Shown here in pieces: positions 20,201-28,741 of a stretch of DNA of 64,000 nucleotides. The first letter of the stretch is position 1; each line of letters starts with the position of its first letter. The DNA lies in contig WRAY01000003.1 in assembly GCA_009779975.1 (NCBI GenBank), positions 35,151 to 99,150 on the forward strand. The letters run 5' to 3'. This stretch comes from Bacillota bacterium (GTDB lineage: Bacteria > Bacillota > Clostridia > Christensenellales > Pumilibacteraceae). The notes under the pieces were generated by a model, which worked only from the letters and a program-made list of their open reading frames with translations, was not told the DNA's origin and did not search any database. Both the position numbers and the translations under genes were made by a program.

Positions 20201-23200
20201 AAGAATTACTGTCAGGTTCCCGGTTCATGTTGATAACTCTGCTATTGAAATCGGCGGAGGAACTGCCGGACAAAACTTGAACGGACTAAATGCAAATCCT
20301 TCTCGTCCTGCAACCGGAAACCTAACAACTTGGGTTGGAAACAACATAACTCCTATTATGCTTTCAACTCAAAATGCAACTGTTTCAGGCGGTTGGGATT
20401 TGCTGCCGACAGGCGGACATCTTGACACTGCCGGCGGAGTTATGTTCAGAGTTACTGACAGAGACAATATCAACACTCCTGCTACTCCTGTTATTGCAAG
20501 AAATGACACTGAAGCACTAAGATACCGTGACACTGCTATGTTCAGTGCCGGAGCAATCAACTGGTCTAACTTGAATGGCTGCAACCATATTGACTGCGGT
20601 TCAGTTGCAAGAGGCTCATGCTGTGAGAGAGGCAGACTGATTAACTTCGCAAGAGGTAACACCGACCAAGCACAAAGAGTGAGAAGCCAGTTCTTCGGAG
20701 CGGCAAATGTTGCTGAACTCAACGACATTATTGCTTCAAGTGACTTTGCAGACTTTAATCCAAACTGGAGAGCGGAAGAATTCTTCTCTTTGACTCCGGG
20801 TGCTGACACGCCGCTTTTGAACTTGACACCAAGAAGAAAAACGGCTCTGAACATGGAAATTTTGGAGTATGAATTAGCAAACGCAATCCCTGCTATCACA
20901 ACTCCTCAAGGAATTAACGATTTTGTTCGTCGTAACTTTGGACTAAACAGACATTCTGACGGCAGATTCTATTTCCCTCTAACCCTTATTGCCTATGACA
21001 CTTTTGACGGTTCAGGCTTTATGAATGCATCTTTTGATGTCGTTCAAGTTAATGTGTTCATTGAAAACACTCCTCTAAGAGTCAACAACATGACAATGAC
21101 TACCGGCGGAAGCGGACACATCATCAACAATAACGCTTATGTCAAAACTATCAGAATGTTTGCAACCGGTGAACAAACCAGCCAAACTATCAATCTTGCA
21201 GACATCCTTGCTGACGAAGACACAAGAATTCACACTGCTATTGACGGCGAAAGAACTCTCTACACCGGTCAAATGGTTCGTAACATCACCGGTTCTGACC
21301 CTATGATTGCGATGCTTGAGAGGTTGACGACTGACTATGTCGGTCAAATTGATGTTCGCAATGTGACGCCTGCAAACTCTCTAAGCGGAGTTCCTATGGT
21401 TAACCCAAGAGTTAATCCTGACCCTGCAATCGGCAATTCACTGGTCACTTACTATATAACAAGCGGTGACAACCCCGGTCCAATCGGCGGAATCGGTGCG
21501 GTGAATCCGGAACTAGGACCTGTGACAAGATACACTCTTGGCAGCCAGTTCATCAGATTCCAAGCACACGCCAGACTTCCGGTCTTAGGGCCAAACGAGC
21601 CTTCTGCTCAGTTCAGAATGCAATTTTTGGACAATGCCAGCAGTGACGGACAAAACCTTGGCGTTATCAACACAATTTTGTTCAATATAATCATCATGAA
21701 CGCTCCTCCGACGGTTCGTCCGGAGGCTGAACAGTTCAGAATGCCGGGACAAGAAATTGTCATGAGAAGCGGAGACAGTTTCACAGTTCTTACCACTCCT
21801 TATTCTCGCAACAATGACCCGTCAATTGCCGCAGGACGCTATGCAACAGATCCATTTGGCAACATGATACCGGGCGAATTGGTGTTCAGTGACGGCATTG
21901 GTTCAAACTCAGTCAATCGTTTCCCTCATCAAATGGCAGGTCGTGATTCCAGTATGGCCGGTTGGTCGTATAATGACCTTGACATGCCGTTTGTCAGAAA
22001 CTTTGAACCTAATGACCCGTCTAATCGTCACCTCGGCTTCTTGCCTGTCTTTACTGACGACACTCCTTGGGCACTAAGATTTAACACTCAAGCAGGTTTC
22101 TTAAGTTATGACAACCAAGTGTTTAACCGTTCGACTTTCAACTACATGTATCTTGAAAGAGTAACCAATACTCAAGGTCAAAGAGGGGCTCCGACGGCAA
22201 TAACTTTCCAAGCACACGGCGCTCATCCAAGAACTCCGATAACTCTTGTGGTGTTTGACGAAGTTGCGGACTCAATGGCATCGTTCACATTCTATGTTAC
22301 GGTTGTTTCTTCTCCTCCTCGCCCGATACTACCATCAAGCGACAGAGAACTTCATCCTGATATTGAATTGTATTATGCATCTGCAGGTAATGACTTTGCC
22401 ATCTTCACAACTGAAATTGACTTGTTCAATAATGTTGAATTCAGCCTCTACCACATGGCATATGACATTGACACAGGCGACACCCCTTTGATGTTCTTCG
22501 GATTGTTTGACGGAATTGGGGCAGGTTCAAGATTTATGATGCGTCACAGCGGTTCTTCGAGTTCTGACTTTATCCCTCAAACAACAGGCGATTTTGTCAG
22601 CATAACAATGCTTTCCCACAACACTTTCAGACTTCACGCCCACAACTTTGAAGCAAACTCAACAACAAGACCGTTCACTGCTATCCGCATGATGGTTATG
22701 GACCCTTCGGATATAACGGTTGGCTACTTGTTGATTGAACTAAGAGTCTTTATCAGAGTTGCTGAATTCGGAGTTTCACCTATTCAAAACTTTGAAGTAA
22801 AAAGCGTTTTTGAATATGAAAACAGACACATAGCGCCTGCCTACAGGCCTGCAACCCCTATTGTGCCGTCTCTTTTCCAACTTATCGGCCGCCCTGGAGC
22901 AGTTTGTGCTTTCACAGGAAATGCTCCGATATTCTTTGATAACGATTTTGGTGCTATTAGTTCTTCCTACACAGTTAATATCCTTTCAATGCGCAGATTC
23001 AACGAAATGCCTAACGGAAGTTTGGTTTTGGACAGAATCTATGAACTTTCTGACATGAACAGAATTTGGAACGATAACACTCCTGAAGGAATTGCTTATC
23101 GCAACAGTCTGACTATTTGGAACGGTTCAAGCACTAACTCATCAAACCGCAACGCACATGTCTGGAGATATATCGACATTAATGAATTTGATGTCAGAGT

Positions 23201-25868
23201 TATTGACGGCGTTCCTGCTATTGTTATGGTTCCCCGCATGGGCTCAAATATTATCAACGGTCAAGTGATGGGAGTTGAATTGTGGATTAGTATTTCAAAA
23301 GACCTCAACCGTTCATATGACGGCGGAATGACATTTACTACCAGAACAAGAAACACTATATTCAATTTTAGTGTTCGCAACTCACCGCTCTTAACTATCG
23401 GTAACACAGGCAGCAACTTCACTCCTGACGGCTTGTTCACAACATTCAGCGGACATGTCACCGATCACAGATATTTCCCAATCATTAACCACAACATGGT
23501 CAATGACCAAGCGCTCTTCAGGGCTCTTGACGGAAATGATTTTGTTGACCCTGAAAATGTGACTGTGACTGTGACTGATGTCTTCAAGTTGAACCCTCCT
23601 CATGCAACGGTTGTTCCTTTCTCATCATTTATTCCAAGAATACTTGCGGAAAACTATCTGACTGTTCGTCCTGTGAGACAAGGTGATTTCTATAGTCTGA
23701 GAGTTGACATCAACAGAAAGCCTATCACTGCAACGCTTGCGGGACTTCCGACTCATGTTCAAATGAGAGTATCTGTCGTGAACAATTCAGGCGAGGCAGC
23801 AACTGCTGATATCACTGTTGTCATCAACAACCATGCTCCTGAATTCACAACTTCTTATATCCACAGACTTCCGAACAATGTTTCGTTGTCGGAAGAAGCG
23901 GGAGTGTTGACAATGAATATCACATTGACAACAAATGTCCTAACTCAACTAAACCTTGCTGACTTTGTCAGAGATGTTGACTGGGGACTAGGAAGAGATT
24001 ACATTCGTTTTGTGTCGCCTGACTGGGCAGAAGTTTGTCAAAATCAAGCGTTAACACATTTTAGCAGAAACTATCCTCTCGGAGTTCTTGCAAGACCTAT
24101 GTTCACAGCAAGAGTGACAAGAATTGACAACGCTGTTCTTGAACTCCTTGCCAGCGACAATTGGAACAGGGGAGACACTTCTGTGACATATCTCAGAATT
24201 GCAGACTCATTCGGCGCTCAAACTGACCTTCTAAGAATCAGAGTTGTCATCGGAAACGATGCTCCTGTCCAAATTCTTGACCCAATCAGCGGAAACACTC
24301 CAAGAAATAATCTCCATGTTCTTGGACGCAACGAAGACAGCGGAACCGGTTCTTTTGTGGCATTTGGAAACATCAATATCTTAGACCATGTTGCAGACAG
24401 AAACCCAAGTGACCATGCTGAAATCACTGTTGACAACAGATTTGCTATTCGTCTTATCCCTATCACTTTGACCTATGAAGTGGCAAGCGCCCGCTACATT
24501 TCAACAGGTCTTCCTTCATCCTCTCCTCTAATTCAAGTAGAGATGGACAACAATAACCTGCAAGGCTTTAGAATCTGGGTTAACTACGGATTGTTCGGTT
24601 CTCAATCATTCAGAGTTGCAGTCCGTGACGGAACGACCTATGACGAAACTCCGGACGCCCACACCATTGTATTGGAATTCACTGTCAATGTTACCCGTTC
24701 ACCGGAGTATTCTCCGACTGTTGGAACCATTGAAGCTTCATACAGGGTGCGCACTCTTATCGACATTGAGAGATTATTTGACACTTCTAATGACCATGAT
24801 GGCGGTGGTGTTGAGGCACATAGTTTCCAAATGGGACCTGTTGGCTCAAACGATGCAGCAACTTCTGGTGAAGGTTTCACTCTTCTTGGGTTAAGACTTG
24901 CTGAACCGACTCCTCTGGTTCGTATCTACAGAAACAATGAGCATCAAACGGGAGTTGCTTTGGGTGAAGAAGGTGATGTTTGGCATGTTGAAGCAAGAAA
25001 TGAAAGGAACTCAGCGTTCGTTTATGCAACTATTGGAATTGAAGGACAAGGACATAATTACACCTTTGAAAGAAGGTTTACTTTGAATAATGTTATAAAC
25101 TTAAGACCGTTCTTACTTCCTCATTTCAATAACACTACTTTCATCATCATGGAAAGCGAAATGAACAACAGAGTTATTCGCTTCCACTCGAGTGAGATAT
25201 TCGGCGACCCTGAAGATGACTATGTCAGATTCCTTGGTGTTTCATCAAGAACAAGAGCGGTTGTCACTGCGGCACATTTGGAAGAAACTAATGAAATCAT
25301 GTTAACTTTCAATGGCAGAGGCGCTTCTCAAATCACTATTGAGCACACTGATGTCACAAACCGTGTCTACACTGCTGTTATCACCGTTCAAAACTTTGAC
25401 CTTCCTCAACTAAACTTCTTTGCAAGAATTGGTGCAAGCATGCAAACTAATGTGTGGCTATATGTCTTTATCCTAATCTTTGTGATACTGCTGCTTATTG
25501 CCCTCATCATCCTAATTTCTGTCTTAAGGCGTCGTCGCCGTATCAGAGAAGAGGTTGAAGCGCTTTTGGTTGCTGAGTTGGAGTTGGAAGAAAAAATGCT
25601 CATGCTTGCAGCGTCAAGTTCAGAACACACCTACTATCAAAGCCATGGCTACTTGCCGCCGCCTGTTCAAACTGACCCTAACTTTATGCTTGGCTACGGC
25701 GGAGGTGAAATGCCTGCAAACCCGTCTGTGATGCTAAATCAAGGACAAGGAAATCATCACTCAACAACTCGTTTCACTGAAACAAGAACCGTGACTGAAC
25801 ACAATGTCCCAAATGCTCACGACATGCCCGCAATGGATGACTACAACGATGACCTAGGCGGTTTGTAG
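14256..25868 (+). CDS. Giant (3870 aa) Cys-rich and Gly-rich, cadherin-like membrane-anchored surface protein
   Basis: Starts at ATG 14256 after TGGAGG. Residues 1-37 are a signal peptide (basic MKTLKMRKLW, core VIVSLFMVLGGIAA). Residues about 38-170 carry roughly 26 Cys including eight CC pairs. Residues about 240-490 form a Gly-rich region (GGGGGAG and RSGGGGGGGTGGG runs) split by a Cys-containing insert of about 115 residues (bases 15190-15540). After that come many cadherin-like or Ig-like units joined by xNSPPxx/NxAPxF-type linkers, for example VNNSPPRLHP, VIDSPPVID, IMNAPPTVRP, INNHAPEFTT, IGNDAPVQIL. Near the C-terminus is one transmembrane helix (WLYVFILIFVILLLIALIIL) followed by RRRRR and a cytoplasmic tail of about 110 residues with a coiled EEVEALLVAELELEEKM stretch. 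So it is exported and held in the membrane with the huge domain outside. Role in adhesion or cell-cell contact is inferred. Confidence 0.88.
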   Translation: MKTLKMRKLWMTVIVSLFMVLGGIAAINPNSFTSTAGSGNACCNVCCVELTDVQCENDCGCENSANPRGRECCNDGICSNKDCYESDCVNCCDDDALFGCCSAEMTGFMRQTTSGKADGCCGPKFNVPQNNTNGCCSSGAVNSDCCTPQPVCSRPCECSCVENHIEAMTGGGFDISSSPSGAWSGDRGLLSNPVTVSTGNPASFALTSGFVYQINVFGARGANAGTHAGGNGAHMRMYIDRTTTTGTMTLSRTAIGGGSGAGAGGQGIQITGTGINIVAGGGGGAGHSTAGTTGNGAAGAGGGGAGGTQTGQAGQPARPAQTALVVPCGTFSEGSLRVCNGGGFTQGWCGNHSSCTTIGVSGNRYVVWCGTMHGRRACLNCVRDGRQQHIMPWTFASVSSNRPGCGAVVNGPTQGGWFFNVTVRHAQNAQPAITESRRSGGGGGGGTGGGRGGNGGQAGTAAGAGIATGAWHGHHAGANTATTISWTVVRMSAHLLTPVAEASTQQRTLTRGVESAAGAGAQHSGLSIGSHQVASANLSGAVQFFNGTLFAGPTGTATIGTNLMTARVHAANELRVTAHVHSVNRRVYVYIRHSLNHATQIRVPIVISTNNNAWASQSPATINGHAVTHAGATGATRTITVTNPIPIQSTLTIAATNLFTDADAVDAVVITDVQAATPFFSRTMAGSGIVAGTYNSLTITSLQPAAATQWHRLTFTLRNIERATGGHAGPSGVHLNRTQFATQTVHVDFRTGNVRPFYRGDTRFTGTIPANTGDVNDVFVNLSRDGSNGPSHVDIPINALAHSSTARTFNTDAGVVLPQNEWFPRSTEGDYIGGNMRAGSIFGGRGTHISSAGPQIPNAQACNGQALNRPTGFAGNEHRVRPHTSPVNPDGVAPPWITWQFTNTTTLRITANSASRNLFDPNRIGGTRGHFYILVRINCPNDTADGGIWMPVLVQVNLSDTGPGTGNGDCTEYPCDCDDCRDPGGSIDLGDPNDPRISFDAEGNPIAYITPFGVGMRPVGASNNLMIMPDGGWPFPSAVVAPLNNRSFALTNNTNDLLVANPAFPSGVSAPFAAMRTDPFLIDHRDGTITMELINGLQSNIYWYTVEIVDFFVLLSIFDLLPQSERNNLFSSQFVRPIVGTDLAVIRGFRITGRRATLDNTLGVFVEFGANTILTRSFEHTNNPPASQRWISRGQIAVPNRGPQAVGTIGEVGAGLDNFAHSRDMVGTIPRFRFDIYHGDQFVITPWDLARDIDANNLPHSHPHAAARANPITRDNSSAHSATHQQAINAANRQISVRASNTATAAVNTRSMRLDTLYFGAVLSQSGTGVASIERIQGGAASFDHMQISAIGHNPSFGLQARIQIRDRVGATIEVYIYVRVNNSPPRLHPGIANSIFFLTAGVETAGRYNRMEFTFDQLMFDPDPGHDMPRIVPGSISIMTRQGFNGPFISLPNGESFVRAFLDQGTGANLGHAEVLHIVAESATIGLRYGLYVQFEATDQAWPYPASDFLRIRVEVIDSPPVIDRSRTTDSGLPGVFGTDVQDWVVEGRGTIGQDRFITSDDDLGLWLTSRNRPQPNPNLFFTAAQDPDSNHGVIPIAASLNLNTTPTHRRTYATSAGNTDGGSSPANAVWATLVNDAETGFDNPGNFTIDGNDHIELQWFERISGGFQQVMNPSPTVFHTLYWAVVIRTQGRTGDVIVNLRLTAANEAVVYGGTFPLGFTGGIGSPDFSHAGGVRTPANNNAAPINTIHSVLRVRVSQAENELRNNFAYFGINGEYFVEEEGTTNVFSDGFYFTPVTVPTAGFAQIPLSFLASFEDQQRDPALNTRGIGFYQMTTSANNQGNVNFGPSNATQLLSNFRVEDARFGTSWSGADIHRNPFVTFGFNTSLQNPRIFTGDNAPPSYINRNMAGTPQNRWVVCPGIDRADGAPGVHRAEGWFIEDRLQFNMTKNRMRTNQRIYVSVDLAIWTLQAGNFHQRVPGTRITVRFPVHVDNSAIEIGGGTAGQNLNGLNANPSRPATGNLTTWVGNNITPIMLSTQNATVSGGWDLLPTGGHLDTAGGVMFRVTDRDNINTPATPVIARNDTEALRYRDTAMFSAGAINWSNLNGCNHIDCGSVARGSCCERGRLINFARGNTDQAQRVRSQFFGAANVAELNDIIASSDFADFNPNWRAEEFFSLTPGADTPLLNLTPRRKTALNMEILEYELANAIPAITTPQGINDFVRRNFGLNRHSDGRFYFPLTLIAYDTFDGSGFMNASFDVVQVNVFIENTPLRVNNMTMTTGGSGHIINNNAYVKTIRMFATGEQTSQTINLADILADEDTRIHTAIDGERTLYTGQMVRNITGSDPMIAMLERLTTDYVGQIDVRNVTPANSLSGVPMVNPRVNPDPAIGNSLVTYYITSGDNPGPIGGIGAVNPELGPVTRYTLGSQFIRFQAHARLPVLGPNEPSAQFRMQFLDNASSDGQNLGVINTILFNIIIMNAPPTVRPEAEQFRMPGQEIVMRSGDSFTVLTTPYSRNNDPSIAAGRYATDPFGNMIPGELVFSDGIGSNSVNRFPHQMAGRDSSMAGWSYNDLDMPFVRNFEPNDPSNRHLGFLPVFTDDTPWALRFNTQAGFLSYDNQVFNRSTFNYMYLERVTNTQGQRGAPTAITFQAHGAHPRTPITLVVFDEVADSMASFTFYVTVVSSPPRPILPSSDRELHPDIELYYASAGNDFAIFTTEIDLFNNVEFSLYHMAYDIDTGDTPLMFFGLFDGIGAGSRFMMRHSGSSSSDFIPQTTGDFVSITMLSHNTFRLHAHNFEANSTTRPFTAIRMMVMDPSDITVGYLLIELRVFIRVAEFGVSPIQNFEVKSVFEYENRHIAPAYRPATPIVPSLFQLIGRPGAVCAFTGNAPIFFDNDFGAISSSYTVNILSMRRFNEMPNGSLVLDRIYELSDMNRIWNDNTPEGIAYRNSLTIWNGSSTNSSNRNAHVWRYIDINEFDVRVIDGVPAIVMVPRMGSNIINGQVMGVELWISISKDLNRSYDGGMTFTTRTRNTIFNFSVRNSPLLTIGNTGSNFTPDGLFTTFSGHVTDHRYFPIINHNMVNDQALFRALDGNDFVDPENVTVTVTDVFKLNPPHATVVPFSSFIPRILAENYLTVRPVRQGDFYSLRVDINRKPITATLAGLPTHVQMRVSVVNNSGEAATADITVVINNHAPEFTTSYIHRLPNNVSLSEEAGVLTMNITLTTNVLTQLNLADFVRDVDWGLGRDYIRFVSPDWAEVCQNQALTHFSRNYPLGVLARPMFTARVTRIDNAVLELLASDNWNRGDTSVTYLRIADSFGAQTDLLRIRVVIGNDAPVQILDPISGNTPRNNLHVLGRNEDSGTGSFVAFGNINILDHVADRNPSDHAEITVDNRFAIRLIPITLTYEVASARYISTGLPSSSPLIQVEMDNNNLQGFRIWVNYGLFGSQSFRVAVRDGTTYDETPDAHTIVLEFTVNVTRSPEYSPTVGTIEASYRVRTLIDIERLFDTSNDHDGGGVEAHSFQMGPVGSNDAATSGEGFTLLGLRLAEPTPLVRIYRNNEHQTGVALGEEGDVWHVEARNERNSAFVYATIGIEGQGHNYTFERRFTLNNVINLRPFLLPHFNNTTFIIMESEMNNRVIRFHSSEIFGDPEDDYVRFLGVSSRTRAVVTAAHLEETNEIMLTFNGRGASQITIEHTDVTNRVYTAVITVQNFDLPQLNFFARIGASMQTNVWLYVFILIFVILLLIALIILISVLRRRRRIREEVEALLVAELELEEKMLMLAASSSEHTYYQSHGYLPPPVQTDPNFMLGYGGGEMPANPSVMLNQGQGNHHSTTRFTETRTVTEHNVPNAHDMPAMDDYNDDLGGL

Positions 25869-25900
25869 GAAAAAGTTGCAAAACATGTGAAAATTATCAA

Positions 25901-25940
25901 AAAAAGGAACTGTCTTAGAAATTAAGGCAGTTCTTTTTTG
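25901..25940 (+). terminator. Intrinsic terminator after the giant gene
   Basis: Stem with arms aaggaactgtctta and taaggcagttctt around a GAAAT loop with one mismatch, followed by TTTTTT. Confidence 0.8.
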
Positions 25941-26398
25941 TTTTGGGTGTAATTGGTGGTTTGTGGTTAGTGATTGGTGGTTTGTGGTTATTTGGTAGTG
26001 ATTGCTGATTGGTGATGAAAAGAACTCGTAAAAATAACTGTAGGGGCGGCAACCTGCCGCCCGCACAAAGTGAAACGACAACCACGAAAAAACCTCACTA
26101 AATAACGAACCAACAAAACTGTAGGGGGAGCAAAGCGAACTCGAATAATGAACAACATAATAATGATAATCTAATCGGGCTCGCGCTGCTCGCCCCTACA
26201 ATTTATTCCCGCTCTTGAATACCACTCATCAAAATAACTGTAGGGGACGCCGCTCTAGACCGCCCGAAAATGTGCAACACCGCACCTGCAATAAATATGT
26301 ATTGAAAAGAACTAGTCAAAAAACTGTAGGGGCGGCAATCTGCCGCCCGCACATTGAAAAATTTCACAAAAAAATATTAAAAAACCCTTAAAAAACAG
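25941..26398. repeat. Repeat-filled intergenic region with four TGTAGGGG elements
   Basis: 25952-26020 holds degenerate tandem copies of GATTGGTGGTTTGTGGTTA. Then four members of a dispersed element each opening with AACTGTAGGGG follow: 26037-26067 (ends CTGCCGCCCGCAC), 26121-26202 (ends CTGCTCGCCCCTACAATTT), 26238-26275 and 26322-26355. Most are palindromic, with GGGCGGC/GCCGCCC arms. No gene is seen. Confidence 0.7.
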
Positions 26399-26445
26399 TT
26401 GACAGGTCATTTGTTATGTGTTATTATAATGGAGCAATGTGTTCC
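26399..26445 (+). promoter_or_regulatory. Promoter and palindromic operator of the first lexA-like gene
   Basis: TTGACA (26399-26404), 17-base spacer, TATTAT/TATAAT (26422-26430), directly followed by the imperfect palindrome GGAGCAATGTGTTCC (26431-26445). The same arrangement precedes the second lexA-like gene, so this is probably the autoregulatory operator. It is not the GAAC-N4-GTTC box of Bacillus LexA. Confidence 0.65.
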
Positions 26446-26495
26446 AAAAAGAAAAATAACAATAAAAAACATTGTGAAATCGATAAAATATCAAT

Positions 26496-27107
26496 ATGAG
26501 AATTCGAAACAAAGAAAAATACAATGAAATAATCGAGGCTATCAATGACTTGTTTTTTGACAGCGGACAAATTCCCAGTATCAGAGAAATAGGGGATGCT
26601 GTCCGAATGCCTATCGGTTCATTAATGCGTTATTTGGGATGGTTGAGAGAAGACGGACTTATTGAATATGATGACGGCAAATATCGGGGCATAACAACCG
26701 ATATCATCAGAAAGGCAAAATGCGGACACAAGCCAATCCCGATAGTCGGAACTATCGCATGCGGAACGCCCGCACTCGCCGAAGAAAATATTGATAGTTA
26801 CATTTCTATTTCAACAGAGTTCTTAGGTCGCGGTCAATACTTCTTTTTGAGGGCATCGGGTGAGAGCATGATTGAAGCAGGGATTGATGACGGCGACTTG
26901 GTGTTAATAAAGCAACAAGAACATGCATGGGACGGACAAATTGTTGTTGCATTGACTGAGGACGGAGAAACAACACTAAAGAGGTTCTATCGGGACGACA
27001 AGTTGAAGATGATAAGACTGCGTCCTGAAAACAGCGAAATGGAAGATGTTCTCGTCAGAGAGTGTCAAATTCAAGGCATTGCGATAAAAGTAATTAAAGA
27101 CTTGTAA
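26496..27107 (+). CDS. lexA: LexA-like self-cleaving repressor
   Basis: A 203-residue repressor with an N-terminal winged-helix HTH (residues 1-70; IPSIREIGDAVRMPIGSLMR is the recognition region) and a C-terminal S24 peptidase domain. The cleavage site is Cys89-Gly90 ([13 protein letters not shown]); the catalytic Ser124 lies in ASGESMIEAG and Lys162 in TLKRFYR. On DNA damage, RecA filaments would trigger self-cleavage and derepress target genes. A close paralogue at 60254-60868 keeps the same residues and a similar operator. Ribosome site is weak (no clear AGGAG before ATG 26496). The radical-SAM DNA-repair pair lies downstream. Whether this or the paralogue is the global SOS regulator is not decidable here. 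Confidence 0.87.
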   Translation: MRIRNKEKYNEIIEAINDLFFDSGQIPSIREIGDAVRMPIGSLMRYLGWLREDGLIEYDDGKYRGITTDIIRKAKCGHKPIPIVGTIACGTPALAEENIDSYISISTEFLGRGQYFFLRASGESMIEAGIDDGDLVLIKQQEHAWDGQIVVALTEDGETTLKRFYRDDKLKMIRLRPENSEMEDVLVRECQIQGIAIKVIKDL

Positions 27108-27111
27108 CTGC

Positions 27112-27183
27112 AAATTACAGTGGACAAAGGACAAAAAAGGTCAAATTTATTTATCATCATTTGTCCTTTGTTCACTGTAATTT
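27112..27183. repeat. 72-bp long inverted repeat
   Basis: Arms of 24 bases (27112-27135 and 27160-27183) match with one mismatch around a 24-base loop; arms begin AAATTACAGTG. The element ends in T-rich sequence and could terminate lexA transcription, or be a MITE-like element. Arms are longer than in the other terminators of this window. Confidence 0.7.
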
Positions 27184-27269
27184 GTAATTTACTTAATCGA
27201 AACCCTTTTTTGGGGTCTGCGGAAATTGACCAATCCGCACTGATGAGATAAGGTCAAAGGAGAATAGCA

Positions 27270-27392
27270 ATGAGAAAATTTAAAGTAAAATACAAAAGCA
27301 AGTTTTTGCGCATCTGGAAAACAAGACAATTTGAAGCTTATCAAGAGGCGATAGTTTTTCATAATCGCAAACGAGGCTTCATTGTGGCATAA
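27270..27392 (+). CDS. Small basic protein, 40 aa
   Basis: ATG at 27270 follows a strong AAAGGAG ribosome site with 6-7 base spacing; the product begins MRKFKVKYKSKFLRIWKTRQ and is rich in Lys and Arg, ending GFIVA. It sits 30 bases before the radical-SAM gene. No family recognised. The good ribosome site and position argue for a real small gene, possibly a translated leader for the repair genes. Confidence 0.45.
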   Translation: MRKFKVKYKSKFLRIWKTRQFEAYQEAIVFHNRKRGFIVA

Positions 27393-27422
27393 AAAACCAA
27401 TTAATAACTTCAACACAAAGAA

Positions 27423-28739
27423 ATGGATATTTTTGAAAAATTAAAAATTTTGACTGATTCAGCAAAATATGATGTTGCTTGCACTTCGAGCGGTGTTGAC
27501 AGAACTTCACCAAAAGGTGAGGGAATTGGGACTGCAAGATCTCATGGAATTTGCCATAGTTTTTCTTCAGATGGACGATGTATTTCGCTCCTAAAAGTTT
27601 TAATGAGCAACGAATGTGTTTATGATTGTGCTTATTGTCAAAATCGTTCTTCAAAAGATGTTAAAAGAGCAACATTCACTCCAAAAGAACTTGCAGACTT
27701 AACAATTAATTTCTACAAAAGAAATTATATTGAGGGATTGTTTTTATCAAGCGGAGTTATCAAATCGCCGAATAACACAACTGAGTTGATGATTGAGACA
27801 ATCAGAATTTTGCGTGAAGAATATAAATTCTATGGCTATATTCACGCAAAAGCAATTCCCGGAACAGGCAACGGTTTAGTCAATGAACTGGGGCTTTTAG
27901 TCGACAGAATGAGCGTCAATATTGAGTTGCCGTCATCTCAAAGTCTTTTATCGCTTGCTCCCGACAAATCAAAAGAATCAATCCTCAAACCAATGGGATT
28001 CATCAAAGAGAGGTTAAACGAGAGTAAAGAACTTGCCGTCTATAAAGGTGTTCCAAAATTCGTGCCGGCAGGGCAAAGCACCCAAATGATTGTCGGTGCT
28101 TCTCCCGAAACGGATTTTTCAATAATAAAATTATCCGAGGGACTATATGACAAATACAAACTCAAAAGAGTTTTCTATTCAGCCTACACACCGATAGTAG
28201 AAAGTTCCCGCTTGCCTTCGCTTGACACAAAGCCTCCGCTGCTTCGAGAAAACAGACTCTATCAAGCGGATTGGCTAATGCGTGTCTATGGATTTAGTGC
28301 CGGAGAAATTTTGAATGAAGACAACCCGATGCTCAACCCATACATTGACCCAAAATGCAACTGGGCAGTAAATAATCCCGAAAAGTTTCCCATTGATGTA
28401 AATTATGCAACTCATGAAAATCTCTTGAGGGTTCCCGGTATTGGAATTTTGTCTGCAAAAAAAATAATCTCGGCAAGAAAATTCGGCCGTCTTTCATTTG
28501 CAGATTTAAAAAAGTTGGGAGTGGTTTTGAAAAGGGCGCAATATTTTATTGTGTGCAGCGGAAAAACGCATGAAAACATGAGAATTAATCAAAGCAGAAT
28601 TATTAATTCGCTTTTGTCAAAGGCAGCACTGGAGAGATTTTTGGGTTTTCAGCAAGGAGTTCAAGTGTCTGTTTTTGATGGGTTTAGCGGCATTGAAAGA
28701 AAAGAAAACAACTTAATGGCTTTGAGCGGACAATTGTAA
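27423..28739 (+). CDS. Radical SAM protein of the putative DNA modification/repair family
   Basis: 438 residues. The radical SAM cluster motif CxxxCxxC reads CVYDCAYC at about residues 65-72, preceded by the family-typical GICHSFSSDGRCISLLKVL. The C-terminal part (about 335-385) has a helix-hairpin-helix (LLRVPGIGILSAKKIISARK) that suggests DNA binding. This is the family usually annotated putative DNA modification/repair radical SAM protein, found beside a DUF4130 protein that in other genomes may be fused to a uracil-DNA glycosylase. The DUF4130 gene follows here by 2 bases, forming a two-gene operon. The chemistry is not known. Start ATG 27423 has only a weak ribosome site. Confidence 0.9.
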   Translation: MDIFEKLKILTDSAKYDVACTSSGVDRTSPKGEGIGTARSHGICHSFSSDGRCISLLKVLMSNECVYDCAYCQNRSSKDVKRATFTPKELADLTINFYKRNYIEGLFLSSGVIKSPNNTTELMIETIRILREEYKFYGYIHAKAIPGTGNGLVNELGLLVDRMSVNIELPSSQSLLSLAPDKSKESILKPMGFIKERLNESKELAVYKGVPKFVPAGQSTQMIVGASPETDFSIIKLSEGLYDKYKLKRVFYSAYTPIVESSRLPSLDTKPPLLRENRLYQADWLMRVYGFSAGEILNEDNPMLNPYIDPKCNWAVNNPEKFPIDVNYATHENLLRVPGIGILSAKKIISARKFGRLSFADLKKLGVVLKRAQYFIVCSGKTHENMRINQSRIINSLLSKAALERFLGFQQGVQVSVFDGFSGIERKENNLMALSGQL

Positions 28740-28741
28740 CG

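Noticed and set aside
14504..25630. Many long reverse-strand frames opposite the giant surface genes
   Set aside because: They are shadows caused by the biased codon use of the real genes; they lack ribosome sites and protein family features.
26037..26360. Possible CRISPR array from regularly repeated TGTAGGGG units
   Set aside because: Spacing is irregular, the units are themselves palindromic and degenerate, there are no uniform spacers, and no cas gene is in the window.
26431..26445. Classical Gram-positive LexA box (GAAC-N4-GTTC)
   Set aside because: The half sites are GGAGCA and TGTTCC with a 3-base centre, which does not fit the GAAC-N4-GTTC spacing.
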